A stretch of DNA of 64,000 bases from Pseudarthrobacter defluvii (GCF_030816725.1 NZ_JAUSYG010000001.1:682001-746000); one strand, 5' to 3'; shown: positions 46,994-56,024, counted from the first letter of the stretch. Notes: generated by a model from the sequence alone, not told the origin. Numbers and translations: made by a program.

Positions 46994-47028
46994 ACCGCGG
47001 CGCGCCGCTGCTTACGGCGCGCCGCGGT
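46994..47028. terminator. 14-bp perfect hairpin after the SDR gene
   Basis: ACCGCGGCGCGCCG and its exact complement around a 7-nt loop, 43 nt past the stop of the minus-strand SDR gene and 130 bp before the SHOCT start. No U-tract follows, so a transcription barrier of the actinobacterial I-shaped type. Confidence 0.55.
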
Positions 47029-47070
47029 GGTGCTGCAACAGTAACTGGGCGGGACTGCACGGTGGACCGC

Positions 47071-47898
47071 CTAATCGATGTCGGTGCTGGTGCTCAGCTC
47101 CTGCCACTGGTCCAGTTCCGCCCGCTGGGCGTCCGCCACCTTCCCGAAGGCGCCGAACGCGTCCGTGCCCAGGACCAGCAGGCCCGGCGGGTTGGCGGAT
47201 TCGACGACGTCGATGATCGCCTTTGCTGCCTTGTCCGGGTCGCCCGGCTGGTTGCCGTGTGCGGTGTCGTGTTCCTTGCGGCGCTTGCCGGCGGTGTCCG
47301 CGTAGTCCCCGATCGCCGTCGCGGACTGCGTGAGCGAGCGGCCGGCGAAGTCTGTGCGGAACCCGCCGGGTTCGATGGCCGTGACGTTGATGCCCAGCGG
47401 CTTCAGTTCCTGGCGGAGTGACCCGGACATGCCCTCCAAAGCAGCCTTCGTAGCCGCGTAGTAGCCGGAGCCGGCGGGCGTGATCCGGGCGCCGATGGAG
47501 GAGATGTTCAGGATGGAGCCGGACTTGTTGGCCCTCATGCCCGGGACTACTGCCTTGATCATGTCCACTGCGCCGAAGAAGTTCGTGTCGAACAAGCGCC
47601 GGATGTCGGCGTCGTCCGCTTCCTCCACGGCCGCCCGGTAACCGTATCCGGCGTTGTTCACCAGCACGTCGATGGCGCCAAAGCGATCTTCGGCCTGCTT
47701 CACCGCGGCGCTGATCTGGGCCTTGTCGGTGACGTCGAGGGGGAGGGCCAGGGAGGTGTCCGGGAAGCCGGCCGTGATGTCCTGGACGGTCTCGGCGTTG
47801 CGGGCGGTCACGACGGCGTTGTGCCCGGACGCGAGCACAGCCTCCGCGAGTGCCCGGCCAAGTCCGGTGGAGCAGCCTGTGATGAGCCATGTTGCCAT
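47071..47898 (-). CDS. Short-chain dehydrogenase/reductase
   Basis: 275 residues. TGCSTGLGRALAEAV nucleotide site, NNAGYG, catalytic Ser in NISSIGARITP and YYAATKAAL (Tyr-x-x-x-Lys). Classical SDR acting on an alcohol/ketone with NADP(H). Forms a run of three oxidoreductase genes with the two aldo/keto reductases upstream on the same strand (40-nt gap). Confidence 0.88.
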   Translation of the reverse strand: MATWLITGCSTGLGRALAEAVLASGHNAVVTARNAETVQDITAGFPDTSLALPLDVTDKAQISAAVKQAEDRFGAIDVLVNNAGYGYRAAVEEADDADIRRLFDTNFFGAVDMIKAVVPGMRANKSGSILNISSIGARITPAGSGYYAATKAALEGMSGSLRQELKPLGINVTAIEPGGFRTDFAGRSLTQSATAIGDYADTAGKRRKEHDTAHGNQPGDPDKAAKAIIDVVESANPPGLLVLGTDAFGAFGKVADAQRAELDQWQELSTSTDID

Positions 47899-47938
47899 TG
47901 GTATTTCCTTTCGTAGGGGAGTAAGGCGGGGCAGGCAC

Positions 47939-48967
47939 TTAGGCCCGCTGCCGCCGTCGTGCGTTTGCTGTGAGTTCGTGCGCGCCGTAACTGTTGTCGT
48001 CCGGGTTGACCGTGACGCCGGGGGCGACGAGCTGGTCGATGCGGTCCAGCACCTCGGGGGCGAGCCTGGTGTCCGCCGCGGGAAGGTAGGACTCGAGCTG
48101 CTCCATGGTGCGCGGCCCCACGATGGCAGAGGTGACGCCGGGGTGGTTGATGACGAACGCGATGGCCAGCTCGATGAGCGTGACGCCGGCCCATTCGGCC
48201 ACCTGGGCGAGCTCCTCCACGATGTCCAGCTTGCGCTGGTTGGCGGGCTGGGTCATGTCGAACCGGGCACTCGGGCGCGCCGATGAGGCGGGCCGGGACG
48301 CCGAGTCCTTGCGCCACCGGCCGGAGAGCCAGCCGCCGGCCAGCGGGCTGTACGTCAAAGTGCCCATCCCGTGCCGCTGCACCGTGGGCAGGACGTCCTC
48401 CTCAATCCCGCGGACCAGGATGGAGTACGGCGGCTGTTCGGTGACGAAGCGTTCCAGATTGCGCTCGCGGGACGCCCACTGCGCCTCGACGATTTGCGAG
48501 CCGGAGTAGGACGAGGATCCGATGTAGCGGACCTTGCCCTGGCGGACCAGGTCGGTGAGCGCGCTGAGGGTTTCCTCCACGTCGATGTCGGGGCTGGGCC
48601 GGTGCACCTGGTAGAGGTCGATGTAGTCCGTGTTCAGCCGGCGCAGCGAGTTCTCCACCTCGCGCATGATCCACCGGCGCGAGCCGCCGCGCTGGTTCGG
48701 ATCCTTTTCGTCCATCGGCATGAAGAACTTGGTGGCCAGGAAGACGTCGTCGCGCTTTCCGGCGAGTGCTTCCCCGACGATCTCCTCGGAGGCGCCGCCG
48801 GAGTAGACGTCCGCGGTGTCGATGAAGTTGATGCCGGCGTCCAGGGCGCGGTGGATGATGCGGGTGGCGTCGGCGCGGTCATCGTTGCCCCAGGGGCCGA
48901 ACATCATCGCGCCCAGGCACAGGGGGCTGACCTGCACGCCGGTGCGGCCAAGCGGTCGGTATTCCAT
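47939..48967 (-). CDS. Aldo/keto reductase
   Basis: 342 residues, (beta/alpha)8 fold: catalytic Asp in INFIDTADVYSGGASE, Lys in VFLATKFFMP, His in YIDLYQVHRPSPD, NADPH site in SAIVGPRTMEQLES. Resembles the YajO/Tas-like AKR branch. 9 nt from the next AKR gene upstream. Confidence 0.88.
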   Translation of the reverse strand: MEYRPLGRTGVQVSPLCLGAMMFGPWGNDDRADATRIIHRALDAGINFIDTADVYSGGASEEIVGEALAGKRDDVFLATKFFMPMDEKDPNQRGGSRRWIMREVENSLRRLNTDYIDLYQVHRPSPDIDVEETLSALTDLVRQGKVRYIGSSSYSGSQIVEAQWASRERNLERFVTEQPPYSILVRGIEEDVLPTVQRHGMGTLTYSPLAGGWLSGRWRKDSASRPASSARPSARFDMTQPANQRKLDIVEELAQVAEWAGVTLIELAIAFVINHPGVTSAIVGPRTMEQLESYLPAADTRLAPEVLDRIDQLVAPGVTVNPDDNSYGAHELTANARRRQRA

Positions 48968-48976
48968 TTCTTCTCC

Positions 48977-49858
48977 TTAGGCTTCCGGGATGACCATGGC
49001 GAACCGCTCCGGCCGGGCCACGTCCGGGTCCGGGCCGCTGCGGACGCCGGTGTCCAGGGCGTCGATCGCTGCGAGCTGGGCGGCGGAGAGCTCGAAGTCG
49101 AAGACGTCGAAGTTTTCCGCGATGCGCGCCGGGTTGGTGGACTTGGGGATGGCGGAGCGGCCCTGCTGAAGGTGCCAGCGCAGCATCACCTGGGCGGGGG
49201 TCTTGCCGTGGGCCTGCGCGACGGCGGCAATCGCCGGATCGCGCATGACGTTCTTCCGGTTCTCGCCCCAGCCGGGGTAGAAGGTGATGCCGCCGATGGG
49301 CGACCACGCCTGGGTGAGGATGCCGTGCTCCGCGTCCGTCGCCTGGACTTCCTGCTGCTGGAAGTACGGGTGCAGCTCAATCTGGTTCACGGCCGGGACC
49401 ACGTCGGTTTCCTCGAGCAGCTGCTTGAGGTGGTGGGGCATGAAGTTGCTGACGCCGATGGCCCGCACGCGCCCGTCCTTGAGCAGGGTTTCCAGGGCCT
49501 TGTACGCGGCGATGGTCTTTTCCATCCGGTCCGGCGCTGGCTGGTGCAGGATGAGCAGGTCCAGCTGTTCCACGCCCAGCTTGCCCACGGCCTTGTCCCA
49601 CGCATGCAGCGCCTGGTCGTAGCCGTAGTCGCTGACCCACACCTTGGTTTCGATGAAGACGTCTTCGCGCGGCAGCCCGGAGCGCCGGATCCCTTCGCCC
49701 ACCTCGGGTTCGTTGCCGTACGCGGCGGCGGTGTCGATGTGCCGGTACCCGACCTCGAGCGCTGTCTGGACGGCCGCCGTCGTCTCTTCCGGGGGACTTT
49801 GGAAGACGCCCAGGCCGAGCGCTGGCATGCTGACCCCGTTGTTGAGTTTGAGTTCCAT
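48977..49858 (-). CDS. Aldo/keto reductase, 2,5-diketo-D-gluconate reductase type
   Basis: 293 residues with the AKR5-like signatures GYRHIDTAAAYGNEPEVGEGI, DLLILHQPAPDRMEKT, GVSNFMPHHLKQLL and AIPKSTNPARIAEN. First of three clustered oxidoreductases. Reduces small aldehydes/ketones with NADPH. Confidence 0.88.
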   Translation of the reverse strand: MELKLNNGVSMPALGLGVFQSPPEETTAAVQTALEVGYRHIDTAAAYGNEPEVGEGIRRSGLPREDVFIETKVWVSDYGYDQALHAWDKAVGKLGVEQLDLLILHQPAPDRMEKTIAAYKALETLLKDGRVRAIGVSNFMPHHLKQLLEETDVVPAVNQIELHPYFQQQEVQATDAEHGILTQAWSPIGGITFYPGWGENRKNVMRDPAIAAVAQAHGKTPAQVMLRWHLQQGRSAIPKSTNPARIAENFDVFDFELSAAQLAAIDALDTGVRSGPDPDVARPERFAMVIPEA

Positions 49859-50081
49859 GCCTTCACGCTATGCGGGTGTGCGGGTTTGTGGGAGGGCTTG
49901 CCAGTCCCTCCTTCGCTGAAGGGGCTCTCGCGTAGCGTGGGCACCGGCCACAAACGCCTGCACCACCCGGTTGTGGGGGACCTGGACCTGACCTATGAGG
50001 CACTTGAGCTCCCTGTGTCAGGATTCCGCGTTGATGAATCCGATGATGATCGCCGTCCACCAGCTCCGCCCGCTCCGGCCC

Positions 50082-50459
50082 CTACGGCAGCGGGTCCTCC
50101 ACCAGCCACGCCATCGCCTCATCCGGCGACGTGAAGTACCGGGTGGGGTGCACCGGCTTGTGCCTTCCGTTGTAGAAGGCGGCCAGGGTCTCGTCGACGG
50201 GGGAGGTGCCCACCACCGCCGCACGTGTCAGGGGCCAGGTGCCGGCGAAAACCTTTAGTGCCCCCTGGTCTATCCACTCCACACCCGTTATTTCCACCAG
50301 AAGTGGAAGCGCGCGGCCGCCAGTGAGGGCCCTGGCACGATTCATCAGGGCCCGGGCGTCGCGTTCCGTGACCACGTCCCCGTGCGCCCACTTCAGGTGC
50401 AGCAGGTCCCCGGAGAGTTCAATGGTTCCGGTAACCCCATCCTCTGCTTGGTCTTCCAT
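50082..50459 (-). CDS. STAS-like protein
   Basis: About 125 residues from ATG 50459. Pattern of a small STAS-type domain: LPLLVEITGVEWIDQGALKVFAG resembles the conserved strand-helix of anti-sigma-antagonist-like proteins, followed by VVGTSPVDETLAAFYNGRH. No clear Ser/Thr phosphorylation motif. It lies downstream of a 358-bp leader rich in hairpins, after the ArsR-ANTAR gene on the same strand. Confidence 0.65.
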   Translation of the reverse strand: MEDQAEDGVTGTIELSGDLLHLKWAHGDVVTERDARALMNRARALTGGRALPLLVEITGVEWIDQGALKVFAGTWPLTRAAVVGTSPVDETLAAFYNGRHKPVHPTRYFTSPDEAMAWLVEDPLP

Positions 50460-50817
50460 ACCCTCTACTGTGCTGCCACTTGCGGGCGCACGCAAAGAGC
50501 AGGCCCAGGTTTTGGCCGGATGAAACCGGGTGGGGAGGGAACGGCGCTGTTCCCTCCCCAACCGTTCCTGCACCAGGAACCCCCCAATCTCGAGGAGATT
50601 TCCTCCGGGTTTCCTGGTGCATCCTCCCTCCTTCCATTGATACGGAGGGAGAGTTCCATGGGGACAATTATCGGGAAAGTGACAAATAGACGTTTTCGTC
50701 AATTACTGCTTGAAGTGTGACCCTCCATCGACGGGATGGTCAAGGGTTTTGAGAAATTCCGGGGGGACACGCCGGAGACGAGGGACCTGCAAAGGGATAC
50801 CCGGTCAGGCGCCACCT
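50460..50817 (-). promoter_or_regulatory. Hairpin-rich leader between ArsR-ANTAR and STAS-like genes
   Basis: No credible gene in these 358 bp. Three inverted repeats follow one another: 50531-50542/50549-50560 (12-bp perfect stem TGGGGAGGGAAC, 6-nt loop), 50569-50579/50611-50621 (11-bp perfect stem TGCACCAGGAA, with nested AATCTC/GAGATT) and 50624-50631/50644-50651 (8-bp stem CTCCCTCC). On the minus strand the first loop reads AGCGCC, with A at position 1 and G at position 4 as in ANTAR target hairpins. Could be an antitermination leader for the STAS-like gene. Confidence 0.5.
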
Positions 50818-51462
50818 TCAGGGGTTGCGATGCCCGTTCTGCAACTCCCGTGCGGCGGCATCCCGGAGGGTGATGTTGCCGTTGTGGGCAGCCAGGATGA
50901 GCTGCTTGCCCGCCGCGTCCACGGTGCAGCCGGTTCGGGCGGCTATAGCCTGGCAGGCATCAGCAATCACCGCCCGCGAGGCCAGGGTGCTTTCCAGCGC
51001 CGCGAACTGCTCCTCAGAGAAGGTGGGTGGCGTCATGGTCCCATCACCCGGAGCCGGGAACACATCCGCGCTGGACGGCGGGCCTGCAACGAGGGAGCGG
51101 CGGGATGAGTAGCTTCTGGTGGCCGCGCCGGCCACCTGTGCGCGCAGGACGGCCCGGGCAGCGGCGAGCAGCTCCGCGGCTTCGGGGACGGCCAGGCGGT
51201 AAAAAAGCTGACCGCCGGAGCGCTGGCACTGGATCAGGCGCTGGCTCCGCATCTGCATTAAGTGGCGGGACAGATGCGAAGCCTTCACTCCCGTGCCTTC
51301 ACACAGTTGCGGAATGGAGCACTCGCCCTGGCGCAGCAGGTCCAGGATCTGCGCCCTTACCGGATGGGCCACGGCCTTGAAGATCTCCGCTGCAGCCGAC
51401 ATCGACGTCGGCGCACTGCCTTCCGCTGGCATCCTGTCCGTCATCCCCTGGTGGCTCATCAT
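50818..51462 (-). CDS. ArsR-type winged-helix regulator fused to an ANTAR-like domain
   Basis: 214 residues. Residues ~20-105: ArsR/SmtB winged helix (IFKAVAHPVRAQILDLLRQG, recognition region VKASHLSRHLMQMRSQ). Residues ~155-208: SRAVIADACQAIAARTGC then NGNITLRDAAARELQ, which lines up with the ANTAR domain of the GAF-ANTAR protein at 21186-21920 (shared SR..I..AC..I.A...C and N..LRD.A). A DNA-binding head plus an RNA-binding tail is an unusual combination. ATGATG start with GAGGG 6 nt upstream. Confidence 0.72.
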   Translation of the reverse strand: MMSHQGMTDRMPAEGSAPTSMSAAAEIFKAVAHPVRAQILDLLRQGECSIPQLCEGTGVKASHLSRHLMQMRSQRLIQCQRSGGQLFYRLAVPEAAELLAAARAVLRAQVAGAATRSYSSRRSLVAGPPSSADVFPAPGDGTMTPPTFSEEQFAALESTLASRAVIADACQAIAARTGCTVDAAGKQLILAAHNGNITLRDAAARELQNGHRNP

Positions 51463-51637
51463 TGCTGCCCTCTTCCCCGGGCGGGCCGGTCACGATCGTG
51501 CGGTGGTTACACGATGGTCCCCCGCAACCGCGCGTGAACGCAAGGGTCTACGTGCCGCGTGGGCTTAAGGAGCATGGTCCAACGCACGACGGCGGCCCGC
51601 ACCGAAAGGAGCAGGCCGCCGGCCAGGCAGGGGGAGC

Positions 51638-52849
51638 CTAAGCGGTGGTCAGCACCGTCTTCAGCCAGCCTTCCTCACGCCTGTCGAAGTTCAGGTAGGC
51701 GTCCACCACGTCCGTGATCGGCTCGTGCTGCGTGATGAACGTGGTGGGGTCGAACACACCGGACGCCACCAGGTCCACCAGCGGCGGCGTAACCGAACGG
51801 TGGTCGCAGTTGCCCATCCGGATGGTCAGGTTCTTGTTCATCGCCTGGCCGATCGGGTAGGTCATCATCGCCGGGCTGTACACGCCGATGATCCCGATCC
51901 GGCCGTATTTCCGCACGGTCTCGATGCTCCATTGGGAGACCTGCGACGGCGCGTTGCCCGGCACTCAGTTATCGCCCTGCACGTTGGTGGTGGGGGCCAC
52001 CTCGGCCACCTCCTGCGAGAACTGCTCCGCCTGCTCTTCGCCCTTCGCCGCCGCGGGCCCGGCCCAGGGCCGCTGCGCGTCCACGCCCACGGCGTCGATC
52101 ACCGCGTCCACGCCGATTCCCTGCGTCGCCTCCTGCAGGGCTTCCACGGGATCCTCGCTGTTGAAGTTGATGACGTCCGCGTTCTGGTCGAGGGCCTGGA
52201 CCAGCCGCGTCTCGATCCCGTCAATGGCGAACACCCTCGAGGCACCCTGCCGGAACGCAGACGCGATGGCCAGCTGCCCCACGACGCCTGCGCCGTACAC
52301 AGCCACCGTGTCGCCGCGCTGGATGCCGGCCAGTTGGGCGCCGAACCAGGCCGTGGGGAAGATGTCCGAGAGCAGGATGGCCTGCTCGTCGCTGACGTTG
52401 TCCGGCAGCCTGGTCAGGGTGTTGGAAGCCCACGGAATCCGCGCGTACTCGGCCTGCAACCCGTTGATGGGTCCGGTGGTTTCGGGGCCGCCGAAGAAGC
52501 ATGTTCCCGCCTGCGGCCCGTTCGGGTTCGCCACGTCGCACTGCGCGGTGTGGCCTGCCCGGCACTGCCAGCACACGCCGCAGGACATGGTGGAGGAGAC
52601 GATCACGCGGTCCCCGGGGGCGAACCGGCGAACGGCCTTGCCCACCGCCGTCACCTCACCCACTGCCTCATGGCCCAGGATGGTGCCTTCCTTCATCCCG
52701 GACATGGTGCCGCGGATGAAGTGCAGGTCGGTGCCGCAGATGGCGCTGCGGGTGATGCGCACAATCGCGTCGTTCGGGTCGAGGATGGTGGGATCGTCAA
52801 CGGTGTCCAGGCGGATGTCGCCTTCGCCGTGCCATACAAGTGCTTTCAT
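51638..52849 (-). pseudogene. Zinc-dependent alcohol dehydrogenase interrupted by in-frame TGA
   Basis: One continuous minus-strand frame of about 403 codons with a single TGA at 51967-51965. Before it (294 aa): CGTDLHFIRG, GHEAVGEVT, structural zinc cysteines in CGVCWQCRAGHTAQC, Rossmann site VAVYGAGVVGQLA. After it (108 aa, starting VPGNAPSQVSQW): the rest of the catalytic domain, GIIGVYSPAMMTYP to the stop at 51638. The position is one where relatives commonly have Trp (recalled), so TGG to TGA is the simplest cause. The next codon is GTG, so re-initiation is conceivable. Confidence 0.85.
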
Positions 52850-53071
52850 GATGGGACTCCTTTTACGCGCTCAAACCGGCCGAATAGGGTTCTGGTCATC
52901 AGGCACTGAAAGCGCCCGGCTGCAAGATAGTAAGCCTACTGCCTATTCGGGGGTAGGGCGAGAGGTCGCTGCGGGCTTCCTCCGGCAGGTGGAGAAGTAC
53001 GACGGCGGCGCGCACCAAGGCGGCCTGCCCTCCGTGTGCAGGTGGGCAGGCCGCTTGGCCGGGTTGGGGGG

Positions 53072-53455
53072 TTACCGCTCCGCACGCGCGTCCGGATCCG
53101 CACCGGGCTTGCGCGTGGGATCCACGGTCCCGCCCTTCCCGTAGTCACCTTCGGGGTACCGGCCGGTTTCGGATGCCGCGGTCCTGCCGGGTACCGGCCC
53201 GGCCTCGCCGTAGTCGGCCTTCACGTAGCGGCCGGTTCCCACGGTCCTTTCGCCCAGGGGTTCAGGCAGTCCATCTTCACTGCCTGCCGCACCGTAGTTT
53301 CCTTCGGTGTACTGGCCCTCGTCGTCTTCCGCGTGGCGGCCCCGCTGTGCTCCGGCTTTACCGAAGTTGCCTTCGACGTACCGCCCGCGCAGGTCGCGTT
53401 CCTCCGGTGTTTCTTCAGGACCCGGGGTGTTTTCGATGCTGCCGTTGTGGTTCAT
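53072..53455 (-). CDS. Acidic four-repeat protein (GRYxEGxYGxAG repeats)
   Basis: 127 residues, hydrophilic, probably disordered. Four 12-residue repeats: GRYVEGNFGKAG (24-35), GQYTEGNYGAAG (47-58), GRYVKADYGEAG (75-86) and GRYPEGDYGKGG (98-109), spaced 23, 28 and 23. No export signal. Start 53455 has AGAGGC upstream. Divergent from the aquaglyceroporin gene. Function unknown; the regular Tyr-Gly units suggest a binding or scaffold role. Confidence 0.75.
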   Translation of the reverse strand: MNHNGSIENTPGPEETPEERDLRGRYVEGNFGKAGAQRGRHAEDDEGQYTEGNYGAAGSEDGLPEPLGERTVGTGRYVKADYGEAGPVPGRTAASETGRYPEGDYGKGGTVDPTRKPGADPDARAER

Positions 53456-53607
53456 GGTCTTGCCTCTAACTGTTGCCAAGGGATAACTCTTGCCCGGGCA
53501 TAACTGTTGCGTCCTGACACTTTCGGCGTAGCATAAAAGTACACGGATTGTCAATCGGTCCGGATGAGAAGCAAAAAGACCCAATAAATCGCAAAGAAGG
53601 TACTGCG

Positions 53608-54615
53608 ATGAGTGATGTCAGTCCACTGAGGAATGCAGTCCGCAACGGCAGCGGACTCAAGCGGTTAGGTGGAACCTGGGGGGAGCTGCTTGCAGAGTTT
53701 CTAGGCACTTTTGTGCTGATCGCGTTCGGTGACGGTGTTGTGGCCATGGCGGTCGCCGCCTTGCCCGGATCGGGCCGTGCCGCAACATCAACCACCATCT
53801 TCATGGCCGCAGGCGACTGGTTGCTCATTGCGTGGGGATGGGCCCTGGCTGTGGCGCTGGCCGTCTACGTGGCAGGTGGCGTCAGCGGTGCCCACATCAA
53901 CCCGGCCGTGACCATTGCGTTCGCGGTCAGGCGGAAGTTCCCCTGGCGCAAAGTCGGCCCGTACATCGTGGCCCAGGTGGTGGGGGCCTTTGTGGGTGCG
54001 GCGCTGGTGTACCTGCTGTACTACAACGCCATTGACGCCTACAACGCGGCAGCCGGCGCGAGCCGCGGCGACGCGAAGGGGTTGGCCACCTATTCCATCT
54101 TCGCCACGTTCCCGGCGCCCTACTTCAGCGGAAATCCCACCGGGCCGCTGATCGACCAAATTGTGGGCACGGCCTTCCTGGTCATGTTCGTGGTGGCCAT
54201 CATCGATATGCGCAACACCGCCGTGCAGGCGAACCTGGGTCCGTTCATGATCGGGCTCGCGGTCGCCGCCATTGGCATCTCGCTCGGTGCGAACGCCGGG
54301 TACGCCATCAACCCGGCCCGTGACTTCGGCCCACGGCTTTTCGCGTGGATGGCCGGATGGGGCCAAACGGCGCTGCCTGGCACAGTGGACGGGGCGTTCA
54401 GCTGGTACTTCTGGGTGCCCATCGTGGGCCCGGTGGTCGGCGGCGTGATCGGCGTCCTGCTTTACGACTGGTTCATCGGCGACGTCCTGGACGCCCGGGC
54501 CCGGCTGCAGGAGTCCACGCCTCCGGGCCGCGCCGGCGGCGAAACGCCTCCCGCCACCGAGGCTGCAACATCGGTTCCGGAGACCCAGACCACCCCGAAA
54601 CGGAGAGCGGCTTAA
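53608..54615 (+). CDS. Aquaglyceroporin (MIP family, GlpF-like)
   Basis: 335 residues: six helices and the two half-helices with NPA boxes GAHINPAVT and GYAINPARDFGPR; the Asp after the second NPA is the mark of glycerol facilitators. A ~45-residue Pro/Thr-rich C-terminal tail is extra. ATG 53608 with AAGAAGG upstream. No glycerol kinase or dehydrogenase nearby, so an osmotic or unusual polyol role is possible. Confidence 0.88.
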   Translation: MSDVSPLRNAVRNGSGLKRLGGTWGELLAEFLGTFVLIAFGDGVVAMAVAALPGSGRAATSTTIFMAAGDWLLIAWGWALAVALAVYVAGGVSGAHINPAVTIAFAVRRKFPWRKVGPYIVAQVVGAFVGAALVYLLYYNAIDAYNAAAGASRGDAKGLATYSIFATFPAPYFSGNPTGPLIDQIVGTAFLVMFVVAIIDMRNTAVQANLGPFMIGLAVAAIGISLGANAGYAINPARDFGPRLFAWMAGWGQTALPGTVDGAFSWYFWVPIVGPVVGGVIGVLLYDWFIGDVLDARARLQESTPPGRAGGETPPATEAATSVPETQTTPKRRAA

Positions 54616-54817
54616 GCACAGGCGTCAGGCGCGGGTCACCAGAGCAGGAAAGTGCGACGGCGGCCCGCGCCTTTCGCGCGCGACGTTCCTGCGATGAGGC
54701 TTTTGAGAGCGGGCCCTCCCAACCCGATTAGGGGCCTAAGTGCATTGACATTCTTTTTCAAGCTGAGGATCCTCATTCCTACGTAGTTCAGGTACTTCAA
54801 GCCGGTTGAGGTGTCCA

Positions 54818-55669
54818 ATGGGCAATGGTGGCTGTGGACATTTGGAATTGGACCTGCTCCGGTTCTGGCAGTTGCGCCGCGACGGGGAAGTTGTCCACGT
54901 TGCCGTGCGGCAGCAGCGTTTGATCACCGTGCTTGCCGTTCTCGGGCCGAGGTTGCGGAACTACGTTGCCGGCCTTCTCTGGCCGGACTGCCCTGAGCCG
55001 AGGGCCTTGGAGAGCCTCAGGGTCAGTGTTCACCTGGTCACGCGCCAGATGCCCGGGGTGCTGGCAAAGCTTGGTCCGATGCTTGCCTTGGACCCGGCGG
55101 TGCATGTGGATCTACACAGGGTCCGGGCCCTCCTCCAGGAAAGTCCCGCAGGGCTCGGACTGACCTCAAGGGCGTTGCTGGACCTGCGTGACGCCGAGCT
55201 GCTGCCCGGCTGGTACGAGGACTGGGTGTTGTTCGAACAAAGTCGCTTGCAGCAGGACCGGTTGCGGGCCATAACCGGCTTGTCCCGTGCACTGCTCGCG
55301 GCCGGTGACTGTGAGGGCGCTGCGGAAGCGGCCGCCGCCGCGCTGGACATCGAGCCCCTCTATGAGAGCGCGGTACGGACCTTGGTTGCGGCAGAGTCGC
55401 AGATGGGGAATGTCGCTTCCGCATTGCGTGCCTATGAAAACTATGCAGCGGCCCTGGGCCGGGACTTGGGTGTCCTGCCTTCCGAAGCCCTCCGGAAACT
55501 CATCGACGCCGTCCAAGGGGGCGTGCACGTCTCCCGGCGATATTCGGCCCGCACTCCCTGGCAGGCTATTCACCCGTTCTGGGTAGAGAGCCACTGTCGA
55601 ACTGCGTGGAGGACTTCCTCCGGGTCCACGGTGATGAGGCTGCCCTGTTGCCCGGCCCCTTGGCTGTAG
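54818..55669 (+). CDS. SARP-family-like transcription activator (winged helix + BTAD)
   Basis: 283 residues. Residues ~5-85: SARP winged helix (VAVRQQRLITVLAVLG, LLWPDCPEPRALESLRVSVH). Residues ~90-240: bacterial transcriptional activator (BTAD) helical repeats (LLPGWYEDWVLFEQSRLQQD, YESAVRTLVAAESQMGNVAS, LGRDLGVLPSEALRKL). The C terminus overlaps a convergent small gene by 100 nt and may be extended beyond the functional part. GAGG 7 nt before ATG 54818. SARPs bind 11-bp-period direct heptamers; two such sites lie within 1 kb. Confidence 0.8.
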   Translation: MGNGGCGHLELDLLRFWQLRRDGEVVHVAVRQQRLITVLAVLGPRLRNYVAGLLWPDCPEPRALESLRVSVHLVTRQMPGVLAKLGPMLALDPAVHVDLHRVRALLQESPAGLGLTSRALLDLRDAELLPGWYEDWVLFEQSRLQQDRLRAITGLSRALLAAGDCEGAAEAAAAALDIEPLYESAVRTLVAAESQMGNVASALRAYENYAAALGRDLGVLPSEALRKLIDAVQGGVHVSRRYSARTPWQAIHPFWVESHCRTAWRTSSGSTVMRLPCCPAPWL

Positions 55670-55779
55670 GTGATACGCGCTCGGAAGCCGGGGTCGTCGT
55701 CGGGCTCGATCCATGTGCGGATGACCAAGGTACCGCCCCCACTGGGGAGCGGCTCATTGGGAAGGCTCTCGTCAATCAT
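55570..55779 (-). CDS. Small hypothetical protein, convergent overlap with SARP-like gene
   Basis: 69 residues with protein-like composition (TLVIRTWIEPDDDPGFRARI, ITVDPEEVLHAVRQWL); AGGT 6 nt before ATG 55779. Overlaps the SARP-like 3' end by 100 nt in antiparallel orientation. No family assigned. Confidence 0.6.
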   Translation of the reverse strand: MIDESLPNEPLPSGGGTLVIRTWIEPDDDPGFRARITYSQGAGQQGSLITVDPEEVLHAVRQWLSTQNG

Positions 55780-55883
55780 GTTGTTACCTGGCTCCTTAGC
55801 TGTTTGACCCGATCATGTAGGAAAAACCATCAGCAACCCGCCGCTTTTCCTGAAAGATTGGCGCAAGAAATAAAGATGCAGCG

Positions 55884-55901
55884 GAGTAACAGGGCAGTAA
55901 C
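55884..55901 (+). promoter_or_regulatory. SARP-type direct repeat, site 1
   Basis: GAGTAACAGGGCAGTAAC: heptamers GAGTAAC and CAGTAAC with a 4-bp spacer (period 11). It lies in the 245-bp gap between the small convergent gene and the lipoprotein gene. Sequence after the repeat (GCCGGGCA) also matches site 2. No plus-strand gene clearly follows. Confidence 0.5.
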
Positions 55902-56024
55902 GCCGGGCATGGTCAACGTCCTGGCGCAGGCGCAACGCCGGCAGCGGGGGCCGTTGGTCCTTAAACCCGGTGAGACACCTCGTCTGCCACTGCATGGCAG
56001 TTGGTGCATAGCGGAAACTCCACT

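Noticed and set aside
51965..51967. TGA read as selenocysteine
   Set aside because: Not at a Cys/Sec position of alcohol dehydrogenases, and no SECIS-like hairpin immediately after the codon; Trp-to-stop is simpler.
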